From Clostridiales bacterium (GTDB taxonomy: Bacteria; Bacillota; Clostridia; Christensenellales; Borkfalkiaceae), in assembly GCA_015055835.1 (NCBI GenBank), contig SVHJ01000011.1:1-37444 (forward strand): a DNA stretch of 37,444 nt, given 5' to 3'. The notes beneath the pieces are model-generated. The model was not told the origin of the DNA. It saw only the letters and a list, made by a program, of their open reading frames with translations, and searched no databases. How positions within the stretch are numbered: the first letter of the stretch is position 1; each line of letters starts with the position of its first letter. Positions 1-8,501 of this stretch are shown one piece after another. The translations under genes and the position numbers were made by a program.

Positions 1-516
1 CCCCCTAACGATATTTGCGTCAGGGCGAACTTCTTTTACAGCATTTGCAAGCATTAATGCAGTACCACTAGGGCTATCTAATTTTCTATTATGATGAGTT
101 TCAACAATTTCAACGTCAGCATCAGGCATAGAACTTGCAACCTTTTTAGCAAGTTCCATCAAAAGGGCTATACCCATTGACATATTTCCTGACATAAAAA
201 TAGGAACTTTTTTTGCCGTTTCGTTGATAATATCAATTTCCTCTTCAGTATGACCAGTAGTTGCAATTACTAGTGGAATATTTTCCTTAACTGCGTAATC
301 ACATAACGTTTTTGTAGCAGTATGAATTGAAAAATCAATTAAAACGTCTGCTTTTTCTTTAACGTTATTTAATGAAGAATAGGTTTTAACGCAATCTTCA
401 TCTTTAAAAATTACGTCAACAAGCCCTGCAAGTGAAGAGCCTTTATATCCCTCTTCAACAAGCTTAGCAAGTTCTATACCCATTCTACCACCGGCACCGT
501 TTATAATAACTTTCAT
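1..516 (-). CDS. dapB: 4-hydroxy-tetrahydrodipicolinate reductase, DapB (3' end cut by window edge)
   Basis: Reduces hydroxy-tetrahydrodipicolinate to tetrahydrodipicolinate with NAD(P)H, the second committed step of the diaminopimelate/lysine pathway, in the cytoplasm. The visible 172 codons begin with a nucleotide-binding loop NGAGGRMG (residues 6-13). Further on they show ATTGHTEEE and the family catalytic motif ETHHNRKLDSPSGTA with its paired histidines. The start ATG at 516 has AAGGAG six bases upstream and lies 9 nt after the dapA stop, so the two genes form one leftward operon under the lysine riboswitch at 1542-1701. The family is usually about 230-265 aa, so roughly a third of the protein lies beyond the left edge. 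The family call is firm. Confidence 0.95.
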   Translation of the reverse strand, partial: MKVIINGAGGRMGIELAKLVEEGYKGSSLAGLVDVIFKDEDCVKTYSSLNNVKEKADVLIDFSIHTATKTLCDYAVKENIPLVIATTGHTEEEIDIINETAKKVPIFMSGNMSMGIALLMELAKKVASSMPDADVEIVETHHNRKLDSPSGTALMLANAVKEVRPDANIVRG

Positions 517-525
517 CTTTTCTCC

Positions 526-1413
526 TTAAACCTTTAAACCTTGTTTTCTCATTAATTCAAGCATAACCTTACACTTAGTTTCATCCATTTGTGTAAGTGG
601 TAATCTTAAATAGTTTTCACCAAATCCCATATAGTGCATTGCTGCTTTAACTGGAATAGGATTTACTTCAGAGAAAAGCGCGTCAATTAATGGATGTAAT
701 TCACATTGAAGTCTTGCACTTTCTTTTATATTACCATTAAAGAAATTTGTGCAAATTTCCTTAGTTTTCTTTGGTAAAAGGTTAGATAAAACAGAAATTG
801 CACCGATACCACCCATTGACATCAATGGAACAATTTGGTCGTCATTACCAGAATATAAATCAAGTCTACCGTTTACACGTCTCATAGTTTCAACGATTTT
901 TGAAATATCCCCGTTTGCTTCTTTAATAGCAACTATATTTTCGTGATCAGCAAGAGCTTCGTAAGTAGCAGGTTCGATATTAACACCCGTTCTAGAAGGA
1001 ACGTTGTATAAAATAACAGGGCTATCACTGTGGTCGGCAATTTGTTCAAACATTTTAACCAAGCCCTTTTGTGTTGCTTTGTTATAATAAGGCGTAACAA
1101 CTAAAACCCCGTCAACGCCAACTTCATTAGCACATTTTGTTAAGTCCAAAGCATAAGAAGTATCATTACTACCAGTACCTGCAATGATAGGTATTCTTTT
1201 ATTTGCTCTTTTAACTGCAAATTCAATAGCCGCTCTATGTTCATCATCAGTTAACGTTGATGCTTCACCAGTAGTTCCACAAACAACTAACGCGTCAATA
1301 CCTTCATCAATTTGCCAATCTATAAGTCTACCAAAATTTTCATAATCAATACCCTTTTCGGTAAGTGGCGTAATAAGTGCAGTTGCAATTCCCTTAAAAA
1401 TTGTTTTTTTCAT
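526..1413 (-). CDS. dapA: 4-hydroxy-tetrahydrodipicolinate synthase, DapA
   Basis: Condenses pyruvate with aspartate semialdehyde, the entry step to lysine, meso-diaminopimelate and, in spore-formers, dipicolinic acid. The 295-aa length is normal. The pyruvate-contact motif CGTTGE lies at residues 45-50, YNVPSRTG contains the proton-relay tyrosine (Tyr136), and AIKEANGD carries the Schiff-base lysine (Lys164). The ATG at 1413 has AAGGAG eight bases upstream. It is the first gene after the lysine riboswitch and attenuator and is followed closely by dapB. Its product also feeds the dipicolinate synthase genes at 22747-24092, so lysine feedback on this gene could affect spore dipicolinate supply (inference). 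Confidence 0.97.
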   Translation of the reverse strand: MKKTIFKGIATALITPLTEKGIDYENFGRLIDWQIDEGIDALVVCGTTGEASTLTDDEHRAAIEFAVKRANKRIPIIAGTGSNDTSYALDLTKCANEVGVDGVLVVTPYYNKATQKGLVKMFEQIADHSDSPVILYNVPSRTGVNIEPATYEALADHENIVAIKEANGDISKIVETMRRVNGRLDLYSGNDDQIVPLMSMGGIGAISVLSNLLPKKTKEICTNFFNGNIKESARLQCELHPLIDALFSEVNPIPVKAAMHYMGFGENYLRLPLTQMDETKCKVMLELMRKQGLKV

Positions 1414-1480
1414 TTTTTGTCTCCTTAAAAACTTCCTTTCTTTATTTATATGCTTTTAATAAATAAGGTGGACTATTAAC

Positions 1481-1510
1481 AAATAAAAAACCGAAACTAT
1501 TTGCTTCGGC
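1481..1510 (-). terminator. Attenuator terminator of the lysine riboswitch
   Basis: Read on the minus strand, CCGAAGC-AAATA-GTTTCGG forms a 7-bp stem (one G-U) followed by TTTTTTATTTG, just before dapA. Part of the hairpin, CAAATAG, is complementary to CTATTTG in the 3' strand of aptamer stem P1, so the terminator and an antiterminator exclude each other. Confidence 0.88.
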
Positions 1511-1541
1511 CTAAAATTTAAATAATAAACGTTCTTATTAT

Positions 1542-1701
1542 CAAATAGCACTCCGCAAAAATGCGACAGTCAAGCAAATCTTATTTTGAATGACCAAGAA
1601 TAGCCTTGGCAGGGCTACCTTTCGGCATCAACACCTTTTGTAAAGAACTCTTTTGCCAAAGATATATTCTTAACTACTAATTGCTAAATGCGCCTCTATT
1701 T
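1542..1701 (-). promoter_or_regulatory. Lysine riboswitch (L-box) controlling dapA-dapB
   Basis: Read 5' to 3' on the minus strand, the leader contains the L-box landmarks in order: ATAGAGGCGC closing P1, GGTGTTGATGCCGAAAGG, a long arm ending near CTTGACTGTCGC, and GCGGAGTGCTAT closing P1 on the 3' side. P1 pairs AAATAG (1696-1701) with CTATTT (within 1542-1548). The following terminator offers CAAATAG as the competing partner of the same CTATTTG. This predicts that lysine binding stabilises P1, frees the terminator and shuts off dapA-dapB, the known logic of this class. The consensus match is by eye but covers all conserved blocks. Confidence 0.93.
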
Positions 1702-1714
1702 ATGATTTTATTAG

Positions 1715-1743
1715 ATTATATACTACATTTTTTTTATTGTCAA
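1715..1743 (-). promoter_or_regulatory. Sigma-A promoter of the dapA-dapB leader
   Basis: The minus strand reads TTGACA (1738-1743), a 17-nt spacer and TATAAT (1715-1720), a perfect housekeeping match. Transcription should begin near 1708, a few bases before the first P1 strand of the lysine riboswitch. Confidence 0.85.
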
Positions 1744-1769
1744 TTATTTTTTAGTCATATACACTAAAA

Positions 1770-2726
1770 TTAACATTTAACCTTTAATAAAGTCATTTTA
1801 CCGTTAATTTTACACTTTTTAGCGTTAGCTGGGATAAAAACCGTATCTCCTTTTTTAAGAGATATAACGCCTTTCTTATATTCTATTTGCCCCTCTCCGT
1901 CAACACAAACTATTACTTGAAAAGATTTATCGTCAACGATAAAAGAAAAACTATCAAAAACATCTATTTTATCAACTTCAAAATACTCACAATCACATAT
2001 TTTTTCAATAGAAAACTCATCATAATAAACTTTTTTAGGTTCTTTTTTATACCCTAAATATTCTTCCATATTCATCACTTTAATAGCTTTATCAAAATTA
2101 AGTTCTCTTTTGTTGCCAGTTTTATCAACGCGATCATAATCGTAAACCCTATAAGTGAGATTTGAGTTTTGGGCTATTTCTAAAACCAAACTCCCTGAGC
2201 TTATTGCATGAATAGTTCCAGCAGGAATATAAAAACAATCCCCCTTTTTTACAGGAATTTTCCTTAAATATTTATCTAAATCATTGTTTTTTATTGCATT
2301 TTCAAGAATGCTAGCATCAACTGGTTTAGTATACCCTAAAATCAAATTTGAATTTTCACTAGCATCAATGACGTACAGCATTTCACTTTTTCCATTTTGA
2401 TTTTCATTTTGCATAGCAAAAAAATCATCAGGGTGTACTTGAACTGACAAATCTTCTTTTGCATCAATTAATTTAACTAAAATAGGAAGCTCTTTTTTAT
2501 CTTGTAAATTTACACCTAAATATTTAGGATACTTTTCTAAAACTTCTTTTAAGGTTTTATTTTTAAACTTACCTTCAGCAACAGTACTTAACCCTTCGTT
2601 ATGCACCGAACATTCCCACGTTTCTGCTAACGGCATAATATCAATATTTTTAGAAAATTCCTCTTTTAATTTAGTTCCACCCCATAGATACTCTTTACCA
2701 ACGGGTTTTAGTTTTAATATTTCCAT
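1770..2726 (-). CDS. manA: Mannose-6-phosphate isomerase, class I
   Basis: Interconverts fructose 6-phosphate and mannose 6-phosphate, a zinc enzyme of the cupin fold. The 318-aa length is that of the short Firmicutes type. Visible signatures are YLWGGTKLKEEF near the N-terminus, the metal-binding QVHPDD (residues 96-101) and FYIPAGTIHAI near residue 168. It starts 24 nt after the end of manC on the same strand and shares its promoter. The pair suggests synthesis of GDP-mannose for a mannose-containing envelope polymer. No phosphomannomutase is in this window, so the pathway must be completed elsewhere. The family call is secure, though mannose use in polymer rather than sugar catabolism is inference. 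Confidence 0.94.
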   Translation of the reverse strand: MEILKLKPVGKEYLWGGTKLKEEFSKNIDIMPLAETWECSVHNEGLSTVAEGKFKNKTLKEVLEKYPKYLGVNLQDKKELPILVKLIDAKEDLSVQVHPDDFFAMQNENQNGKSEMLYVIDASENSNLILGYTKPVDASILENAIKNNDLDKYLRKIPVKKGDCFYIPAGTIHAISSGSLVLEIAQNSNLTYRVYDYDRVDKTGNKRELNFDKAIKVMNMEEYLGYKKEPKKVYYDEFSIEKICDCEYFEVDKIDVFDSFSFIVDDKSFQVIVCVDGEGQIEYKKGVISLKKGDTVFIPANAKKCKINGKMTLLKVKC

Positions 2727-2750
2727 TTTACGCCTTTTTAAAATTTATTT

Positions 2751-3734
2751 TTATATTTTATCAACGTACTTTTTAAGGTCGCCTGCGCATTCTTTTTTTG
2801 AAACAAAAATCCCCTTTTCGTTTGCGACGATTACCATATCATCACACCCTAAACAAACAATAGGAATATCTAATTCGTTTATTATTTGAGTATTAGTAGA
2901 AAGATTGTCAATAACCCCTTTCCCTTTTATTTTTTCAGTCATAATTTCACACACACTATCCCAAGTTCCAACGTCTTTCCAACTTCCGTTATAACGAACA
3001 ACTTGCACCTCTTTTTCTTTTTCTACAACAGCATAGTCAAAGCTAATTTTTTCTAGTTGTTCATACTTTTCATATAAATCTTTATAATCTATAAAATCAA
3101 TCTCTTTTTTTGCTATATTTAACAAATACTCTAACTTAAACGCAAAAACTCCAGCGTTCCAAAGCGCATCATTCTCTATATAAGTTTTTGCAAGTTCTCT
3201 ATTAGGTTTTTCTTTAAATTCTTTTACTTTGCTAATTTTTCTTTCATTTTCAGGAATTATATATCCATACTTATCACTGTTATAAGTCGGGTTAATACCC
3301 ATAAGAGTTAAATTTACCGAAGAATTTTTAACAATGGTTTCTAACCCCATAAGTTCTTCATAAAAAGTGTTATCAACGTAAGGGTCAACCGGGCAAACAA
3401 CGACAACTTCATCCTTTTTTACACCCAGCTCATAATGAAGATAAGCAATCGAAAGTAAAATTGCAGGGAAAGTATCTCTTCTAGATGGCTCAGTAGATAT
3501 AAAAACTTTTTTACCTAGTTGATTTTTTATCTCATCTACTTGCATTTTACTAGTAGCAATGGTAATTTTTGCATCAAAATTTACGCTTTTTATTTGACGG
3601 TAAACCCTTTGAACCATAGATTCATAATTACCATTTTCATCTTTAAACAGTTTTAAAAATTGTTTACTTTTTACGTCGTCAGATAGTGGCCACAACCTTT
3701 TACCACTACCACCTGAAAGTAAAATTACGTTCAT
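2751..3734 (-). CDS. manC: Mannose-1-phosphate guanylyltransferase, ManC
   Basis: Transfers GMP to mannose 1-phosphate to give GDP-mannose. The 327-aa protein opens with ILLSGGSGKRLWPLS, the nucleotidyltransferase signature, and shows FKEKPN, NAGVFAF and SWKDVGTWDSV in the expected order. It ends without the C-terminal isomerase domain of bifunctional enzymes, which fits the separate manA downstream. I chose ATG 3734, which has TAGGGG upstream. The reading frame stays open further upstream only because it runs through the tRNA-Thr gene, so that extension is not coding. A consensus promoter lies at 3769-3797. Confidence 0.93.
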   Translation of the reverse strand: MNVILLSGGSGKRLWPLSDDVKSKQFLKLFKDENGNYESMVQRVYRQIKSVNFDAKITIATSKMQVDEIKNQLGKKVFISTEPSRRDTFPAILLSIAYLHYELGVKKDEVVVVCPVDPYVDNTFYEELMGLETIVKNSSVNLTLMGINPTYNSDKYGYIIPENERKISKVKEFKEKPNRELAKTYIENDALWNAGVFAFKLEYLLNIAKKEIDFIDYKDLYEKYEQLEKISFDYAVVEKEKEVQVVRYNGSWKDVGTWDSVCEIMTEKIKGKGVIDNLSTNTQIINELDIPIVCLGCDDMVIVANEKGIFVSKKECAGDLKKYVDKI

Positions 3735-3768
3735 AAAAACCCCTAAAAAATACTCAACGTTAGAAAAT

Positions 3769-3797
3769 ATTATAAAATTTATTATATTTTTTGTCAA
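3769..3797 (-). promoter_or_regulatory. Sigma-A promoter of manC-manA
   Basis: The minus strand has TTGACA (3792-3797), a 17-nt spacer and TATAAT (3769-3774), about 35 nt before the manC start. It lies downstream of the tRNA-Thr terminator, so manC-manA is an independent unit. Confidence 0.85.
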
Positions 3798-3853
3798 TAA
3801 GCAAAAAAGATATAAAAATAAAATAATAGAAAAACTTGTCGTTTTTGAAAAAT

Positions 3854-3887
3854 AAAAAAAGCGACTACAAGAAAAACTTATAGTCAC
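3854..3887 (-). terminator. Intrinsic terminator after tRNA-Thr
   Basis: On the minus strand GTGACTATAAG and CTTGTAGTCGC pair around a TTTTT loop (3861-3887), followed by a run of seven T. It begins a few bases after the CCA end of the tRNA. Confidence 0.88.
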
Positions 3888-3892
3888 TTTTT

Positions 3893-3968
3893 TGGAGCTA
3901 ATACCGGGACTCGAACCCGGGACCTCGTCCTTACCAAGGACGTGCTCTACCTCCTGAGCCATATTAGC
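3893..3968 (-). tRNA. tRNA-Thr (anticodon GGT)
   Basis: The minus strand gives a complete 76-nt cloverleaf with encoded CCA. The acceptor is GCTAATA/TATTAGC, the D arm GCTC...GAGC, the anticodon stem CGTCC/GGACG with loop TTGGTAA (anticodon GGT), and the T arm CCGGG-TTCGAGT-CCCGG. It has its own promoter (3985-4013) and terminator and sits alone between ftsZ and manC. Confidence 0.97.
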
Positions 3969-3984
3969 ACTTTTTTGCTTTGTT

Positions 3985-4013
3985 ATTATATTATATAAAA
4001 GTTTATTTGTCAA
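3985..4013 (-). promoter_or_regulatory. Sigma-A promoter of tRNA-Thr
   Basis: TTGACA (4008-4013), a 17-nt spacer and TATAAT (3985-3990) on the minus strand, ending about 16 nt before the tRNA 5' end. Confidence 0.83.
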
Positions 4014-4040
4014 TTATTTAACGTAAAAAACAAAATAAAA

Positions 4041-4067
4041 AAACTGCCCTTTTATAAAGAGCAGTTT
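4041..4067 (-). terminator. Terminator at the end of the dcw operon, after ftsZ
   Basis: The minus strand forms AAACTGCTC...GGGCAGTTT around TTTATAAAA, followed by TTTTTTTATTTTG, 14 nt after the ftsZ stop. It separates the operon from the tRNA-Thr promoter. Confidence 0.85.
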
Positions 4068-4080
4068 AATTGTTTTTTAA

Positions 4081-5271
4081 TTATCTATGATTCTTTTTTC
4101 CAAAAAGTTTACGCATAAACATAGGTAATTCTTTTTGTTCATTTTTTTCTTCAACAGGTTCTTCTAAAAGCTTTTCCTCAATTTCTTCAAGCTTTTCATC
4201 AGTTTCTTCCACTTCTTCAACTGGTTCTTCAAAAGCGATAGGTTCTTCAACCTTTTCTTCAACTTTTACAAATTGAAGTTTTTGAAGTGGCGTGTCAGCG
4301 TTATCGTTTTCAGGATTTGCTGAAAAACCAGTTGCAATAACGGTAATTTTAACACCATTACTCATGTTTTCATCAACAGTAGTACCGAAAATAATGTTTG
4401 CAGAGTAGTCAACAATACCTTGAACTAATCTTGCAGCTTCATTAGCTTCGCCTAAAGTTAAGTCCTTACCACCTGTTACGTTAATAATAACCCCTCTAGC
4501 ACCTTCAATAGTAGTTTCAAGTAGTGGGCTTGAAACAGCTTGTCTAACAGCTTCTAAAATTCTGTTATCGCCCTTAGCATAACCAATACCCATATGAGCA
4601 AGACCTTGGTCTTTCATAATAGTATTTACGTCAGCAAAGTCAAGATTGATTAGTGATGGAGTAGTAATTAAATCAACAATACCACTTATACCTTGCTTTA
4701 ACATATCGTCAGCAACCTTAAAGGCATCAGCTAATGCTGTTTGTGGTGGTAATAATTGTAATAACTTATCGTTTGGAATTACAACTAAAGTATCAACGTA
4801 TTTTTTAAGATTTAATATACCTTTTTGTGCGTTTTCACTTCTAATACGACCTTCAAAAGCAAAAGGTTTAGTAACAACGGCAACTGTTAAAATACCTAAT
4901 TCTCTTGCTATTCTTGCAATAACAGGAGCAGCGCCCGTACCTGTTCCACCACCCATACCGGCAGCAATAAACACAAGGTCAGTACCTTCTAAAAGCGCCC
5001 TTATTTCGTCTTGATTTTCTTCAGCAGCTTTTTCGCCCATTTCAGGGTTACTACCTGCACCAAGACCTTTTGTTAATCTTTCACCAATTTGTATTTTGTT
5101 TTGGTCGCTAACCTTTGATAAAAGCAATGCTTGCTTATCAGTATTAACAGTAAAAAACTCTGCACTTTGAACTTGTGCATCTATCATATTGTTAACGGCG
5201 TTACAACCACCTCCGCCAACACCAATTACCTTTATTTTAGCAAAATTTAATAATTCAGAATTTTCAAACAT
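4081..5271 (-). CDS. ftsZ: Cell division protein FtsZ
   Basis: Tubulin-like GTPase that forms the cytokinetic ring. The 396-aa protein has the glycine-rich start VGGGGCNAVN (residues 18-27), the tubulin signature GGGTGTG (107-113) and the catalytic T7 loop NLDFAD (209-214). After about residue 320 comes an acidic Glu-rich linker, then the C-terminal peptide ELPMFMRKLFGKK, which corresponds to the conserved partner-binding tail followed by a basic end. ATG 5271 has AAGGAG upstream, right after the ftsA stop. It is the last gene of the dcw operon. All motifs needed for GTPase activity are present. Confidence 0.98.
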   Translation of the reverse strand: MFENSELLNFAKIKVIGVGGGGCNAVNNMIDAQVQSAEFFTVNTDKQALLLSKVSDQNKIQIGERLTKGLGAGSNPEMGEKAAEENQDEIRALLEGTDLVFIAAGMGGGTGTGAAPVIARIARELGILTVAVVTKPFAFEGRIRSENAQKGILNLKKYVDTLVVIPNDKLLQLLPPQTALADAFKVADDMLKQGISGIVDLITTPSLINLDFADVNTIMKDQGLAHMGIGYAKGDNRILEAVRQAVSSPLLETTIEGARGVIINVTGGKDLTLGEANEAARLVQGIVDYSANIIFGTTVDENMSNGVKITVIATGFSANPENDNADTPLQKLQFVKVEEKVEEPIAFEEPVEEVEETDEKLEEIEEKLLEEPVEEKNEQKELPMFMRKLFGKKNHR

Positions 5272-5285
5272 TTTTCCTCTCCTTT

Positions 5286-6410
5286 TTATCTTTTTGATAC
5301 TTGTGATAACGCAAGATCAAGCACCGATAGACAAGAAGAATTAGTAGGTTTATTGTATAACGGAACTTTTGGTCCTATAACCTCTACGTTCATACTTATT
5401 CTCTTCGCAATATGCTCTTTTGCGCCTCTTATATAACTTATTCCACCACCAGTCACGTAAACGGGAATATGTGACGGAATATTAAATTTGCTAGAAATTA
5501 CGCTTTTTTCAATTTCTGCGCAAATATTATCCAATGCTTCAACTGCAATTTCATTAACCTTGTTTGCAATAAAATAATAACCTTCCTCACCGTTAATTAT
5601 TTCATAATTATCGTCATCACTATTATCTAAACAAATGTTAATTTTTCTTTTTAACGACTCAGCAATATCAAAATCAACACCAAATTCTTCCGAAAGATTT
5701 GCAGTTATATATCCTCCACCGTAAGAAAATGCCCTTTGATATACAAGCCCGTCCCCTTGAATAATAGAAAAGCTACTTGAAATATATCCAACGTCAATTA
5801 AAATAGCTACTCTATCTCTAGTTTCAGGCTCTACAAGAAATAACCCTTGTGCTAAATTTGCTGAAACGTATTCTATATTATCAATCCCCATACTTTTAAG
5901 TTTAGGGGTTATTTTATCAATAAAATAATTTTTACAAAGAACGAAAGAAAGCCTTCCTTTTAAAGTTTCACTAACCTCTCCTACAGGGTCGGCAAATCTT
6001 CTAAAGTCATCTAATTCAAACAAAATAGAAGAACGATTTATAAGTGTATAACTATCTAAATTAGTTGAAAAAGATTCATCAAACAACCTATTAACGTCTT
6101 CTTCCGTAATTTTTCTTCTTTTTTGAAGAGCAATTTGATAATCTTTTTGAATTACTGTTGTAAACTCTGCAGGCACGCCAACAAAAACTGTCTTAACCTT
6201 TTGTCCAGCATTTTGAACTAAATTTTCAACACTTTTTTCTATTGCAAGTTCTAAAGAGTTAACGTCAAAAAATTCACCGTCGCAAAAACCTTCATACTCA
6301 AAATCTTTTTGTCCTCTAACAATAAAGGTTTTATTAACCCCTCTTTCCCCAATTAAAGAGGTTATTTTTAAAGAACCAACGTCTAAAACCATTGCAGTTT
6401 CTCTTCTCAT
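5286..6410 (-). CDS. ftsA: Divergent FtsA-like division protein lacking the membrane-targeting tail
   Basis: An actin-fold protein that in most bacteria tethers FtsZ to the membrane. Its place between ftsQ and ftsZ, the opening AMVLDVGSLKIT (residues 6-17), the SHS2-type insertion around residues 70-160 and VTGGGISYIRGA near residue 324 support FtsA. Two features are odd. The second phosphate loop, normally GGGT-D-like, reads IDVGYISSSFSI (205-216), with most key glycines and the acidic residue gone. The protein also stops at residue 374, about 40-60 residues before the usual end and without an amphipathic helix. The stop is clean and followed directly by the ftsZ ribosome site. The start overlaps the ftsQ stop as TAATG. 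Confidence 0.85.
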   Translation of the reverse strand: MRRETAMVLDVGSLKITSLIGERGVNKTFIVRGQKDFEYEGFCDGEFFDVNSLELAIEKSVENLVQNAGQKVKTVFVGVPAEFTTVIQKDYQIALQKRRKITEEDVNRLFDESFSTNLDSYTLINRSSILFELDDFRRFADPVGEVSETLKGRLSFVLCKNYFIDKITPKLKSMGIDNIEYVSANLAQGLFLVEPETRDRVAILIDVGYISSSFSIIQGDGLVYQRAFSYGGGYITANLSEEFGVDFDIAESLKRKINICLDNSDDDNYEIINGEEGYYFIANKVNEIAVEALDNICAEIEKSVISSKFNIPSHIPVYVTGGGISYIRGAKEHIAKRISMNVEVIGPKVPLYNKPTNSSCLSVLDLALSQVSKR

Positions 6411-7201
6411 TATGCTAACCCCTCCAAAGATTCAATATAACTTGCAAGTTCACTTTGGCTTGTCCAATAAACAGCTATTTCACCCGTTGCGTCAAGTTTA
6501 TAAACGTCTAACCACGCATATGACTTTTGATAATCGGTCATATAATCATACACAGAAAAAGCTTCTTGCGTCTTTTTTACGCCGTCATCTTTAATTTTTC
6601 TAATCAAAACGCCAACGTCCGTACGAACCTTAAATAATACAGCCTCGTTATCCTTTTTATCATAAACGGTCATTTGTTTAATGCAATTACCCACGTTAAC
6701 CGATTTTGCCATTTTTAAAGCAGTATCAAACACTTCTTCATTTTCTGTACAAACTTTTTTACCAACTTGTACGTCAACGAATTTAACCCCTAAAACCTCT
6801 ACAAGTTCAGCAGTATCATAACTAGCGTCAACTTGCTTTAAACAAAAGCCTTCAACGTCAAGAACGTAACAATTTTCGCCATATTTAACAAAATAACCTT
6901 CTTGCCTTTCTTTAATTTCAACTTCAATCTTGTTCGGAAAACTCTTCCTAACACTTATTATATCAAAATATGTATATTTTTCAAGAGTTTTTTCTATCTT
7001 TTTCGTGTTAAAAAATAGAAGATTTTTATTAAGATATTCATCAACCTCTTCTTGCGCTAAAAGAGTGTCTTCATTCAACTTTTCAGTCGTGCTAAAATTT
7101 AAGTTAATTTCTTTTATAGAAAAAGTAAGAATTGCACACGCCAAAATAACTATCACAAAAACGATAGTTATGATTAAGGAAAATATCTTTTGATGTTTCA
7201 T
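6410..7201 (-). CDS. ftsQ: Cell division protein FtsQ/DivIB
   Basis: Bitopic division protein that joins FtsL and DivIC at the septum. The 263-aa sequence has a short cytoplasmic start, one membrane helix at about residues 7-28, and a POTRA-like region recognisable from YFDIISVRKSFPNKIEVEI and ERQEGYFV (about residues 75-105). Then comes the FtsQ/DivIB domain with YVLDVEGFCL. Its start codon overlaps the murA stop (ATGA) and its stop overlaps the ftsA start (TAATG), so translation is probably coupled. Sequence conservation in this family is low, and the call rests on POTRA motif, topology and position. Confidence 0.9.
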   Translation of the reverse strand: MKHQKIFSLIITIVFVIVILACAILTFSIKEINLNFSTTEKLNEDTLLAQEEVDEYLNKNLLFFNTKKIEKTLEKYTYFDIISVRKSFPNKIEVEIKERQEGYFVKYGENCYVLDVEGFCLKQVDASYDTAELVEVLGVKFVDVQVGKKVCTENEEVFDTALKMAKSVNVGNCIKQMTVYDKKDNEAVLFKVRTDVGVLIRKIKDDGVKKTQEAFSVYDYMTDYQKSYAWLDVYKLDATGEIAVYWTSQSELASYIESLEGLA

Positions 7202-8445
7202 TCAACCCTCTCTATATTAGCGCCAAGATTTTTCAACTTGCCGTTAAAATTAACGTATCCCCTTTCAATATGAAAAACGTCTAAAACAACGGTTTCCCCT
7301 TCAGCAACTAATCCTGCTAAAGTTAAGGCTGCACCACCTCTTAAATCAGTAGCCTTTACCTCTGCCCCTAAAAGCTTTTTCCCCTTTATTTCTAAAAGGT
7401 TTTCTTTTATTTTTACGTTCGCGCCCATTTTAACAAGTTCTTTAACGTACTCAAAACGGCTTTCAAAAACGTTTTCTTTTATTTTTGAATAACCATCGCT
7501 AACAGCACCAAGAACGGCTATCTGCGCCTGTAAATCAGTAGGAAAATAAGGATAGGGATTTGTTTCAACAAAAAAACCGTGTAATCTTTTTTCTGAAGAT
7601 ATTGTTATTATATCATCTTTTATCCCTATTTTACAAGTATTATTATAAAATTTATTTAATAAAGCTTGTATTTTTTTGGGATTAACGTTAGAAATTTCCA
7701 CTTCTCCACCCGTTATAGCCGTTGCAATCATATAAGTTCCTGCCTCAATCCTATCAAAAATTGGCTTATAAGATATCCCTTTTAATTTTTTCACTCCAAC
7801 AATTCTAATAACGTCCGTTCCCACACCGTATATTTTTGCTCCAGCGCTGTTTAAAAAGTTTGCTAAATCTTCAATTTCAGGCTCTTTTGCAACGTTATAA
7901 ATTTTTACGTCAACGTTAGAAATGGCTAAAAGCAAAATCAAATTTTCAGTAGCACCCACGCTTGGATATTTTAGTATAACGTTCTTATCACTAAGTTTTT
8001 CTAGCGAACATTCTATATTTTCTTCTCCTTCTACTATCTTAACTCCTAAACTTTTGAAACTTTCAATATGTATATCGATAGGTCTTTTACCAATTTTACA
8101 ACCACCTGGATAAGAAACCGTTGCTTTTTTATTTCTAGAAAGTAAAGACCCTAACAAAAAAAAGGAAGATCTTAATTTTTTACTTAAATCTTCTAATATA
8201 TTTGAAGAACTTAAACAACTAGCATCAATAACCAAATCATCATTTCTAAAATAAGTTTTTACCCCCAATGACTCAATTATTTTTATCATATTTAATACGT
8301 CATCTATTTTTGGACATTTTTCAATTATTACAGGCTCTTCAAATAAAACTGCCCCAGCTATTATAGGCAACACAGCGTTTTTTGCTGATTCTATATTAAC
8401 CTTGCCATAAAGTTTTTTACCACCTTCAATTACGTATTTTGCCAT
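7198..8445 (-). CDS. murA: UDP-N-acetylglucosamine 1-carboxyvinyltransferase, MurA
   Basis: Transfers enolpyruvate from PEP to UDP-GlcNAc, the first committed step of peptidoglycan synthesis. The 415-aa protein is full length. It shows the substrate lysine-asparagine pair in ESAKNAVLP (Lys22, Asn23), KLRSSFFLLG, and the active-site loop PGGCKIGKRPID with catalytic Cys116, so fosfomycin sensitivity is expected. Near the C-terminus, DLRGGAALTLAGL is typical. ATG 8445 has AAGGTG upstream. Finding murA inside a dcw cluster, between ftsW and ftsQ where murG/murB usually sit, is less common. Bacillota often carry two MurA paralogues, and I cannot tell which this is. Confidence 0.95.
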   Translation of the reverse strand: MAKYVIEGGKKLYGKVNIESAKNAVLPIIAGAVLFEEPVIIEKCPKIDDVLNMIKIIESLGVKTYFRNDDLVIDASCLSSSNILEDLSKKLRSSFFLLGSLLSRNKKATVSYPGGCKIGKRPIDIHIESFKSLGVKIVEGEENIECSLEKLSDKNVILKYPSVGATENLILLLAISNVDVKIYNVAKEPEIEDLANFLNSAGAKIYGVGTDVIRIVGVKKLKGISYKPIFDRIEAGTYMIATAITGGEVEISNVNPKKIQALLNKFYNNTCKIGIKDDIITISSEKRLHGFFVETNPYPYFPTDLQAQIAVLGAVSDGYSKIKENVFESRFEYVKELVKMGANVKIKENLLEIKGKKLLGAEVKATDLRGGAALTLAGLVAEGETVVLDVFHIERGYVNFNGKLKNLGANIERVE

Positions 8446-8501
8446 ATTTACACCTTGATTTTTTAAATATTGTTCGTATAAATATTCTATGGCAAAAATT
8501 G

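Noticed and set aside
3735..4013. In-frame upstream extension of manC by over 90 codons
   Set aside because: The extension is the translation of the tRNA-Thr gene and its flanks. A promoter and ribosome site support the ATG at 3734.
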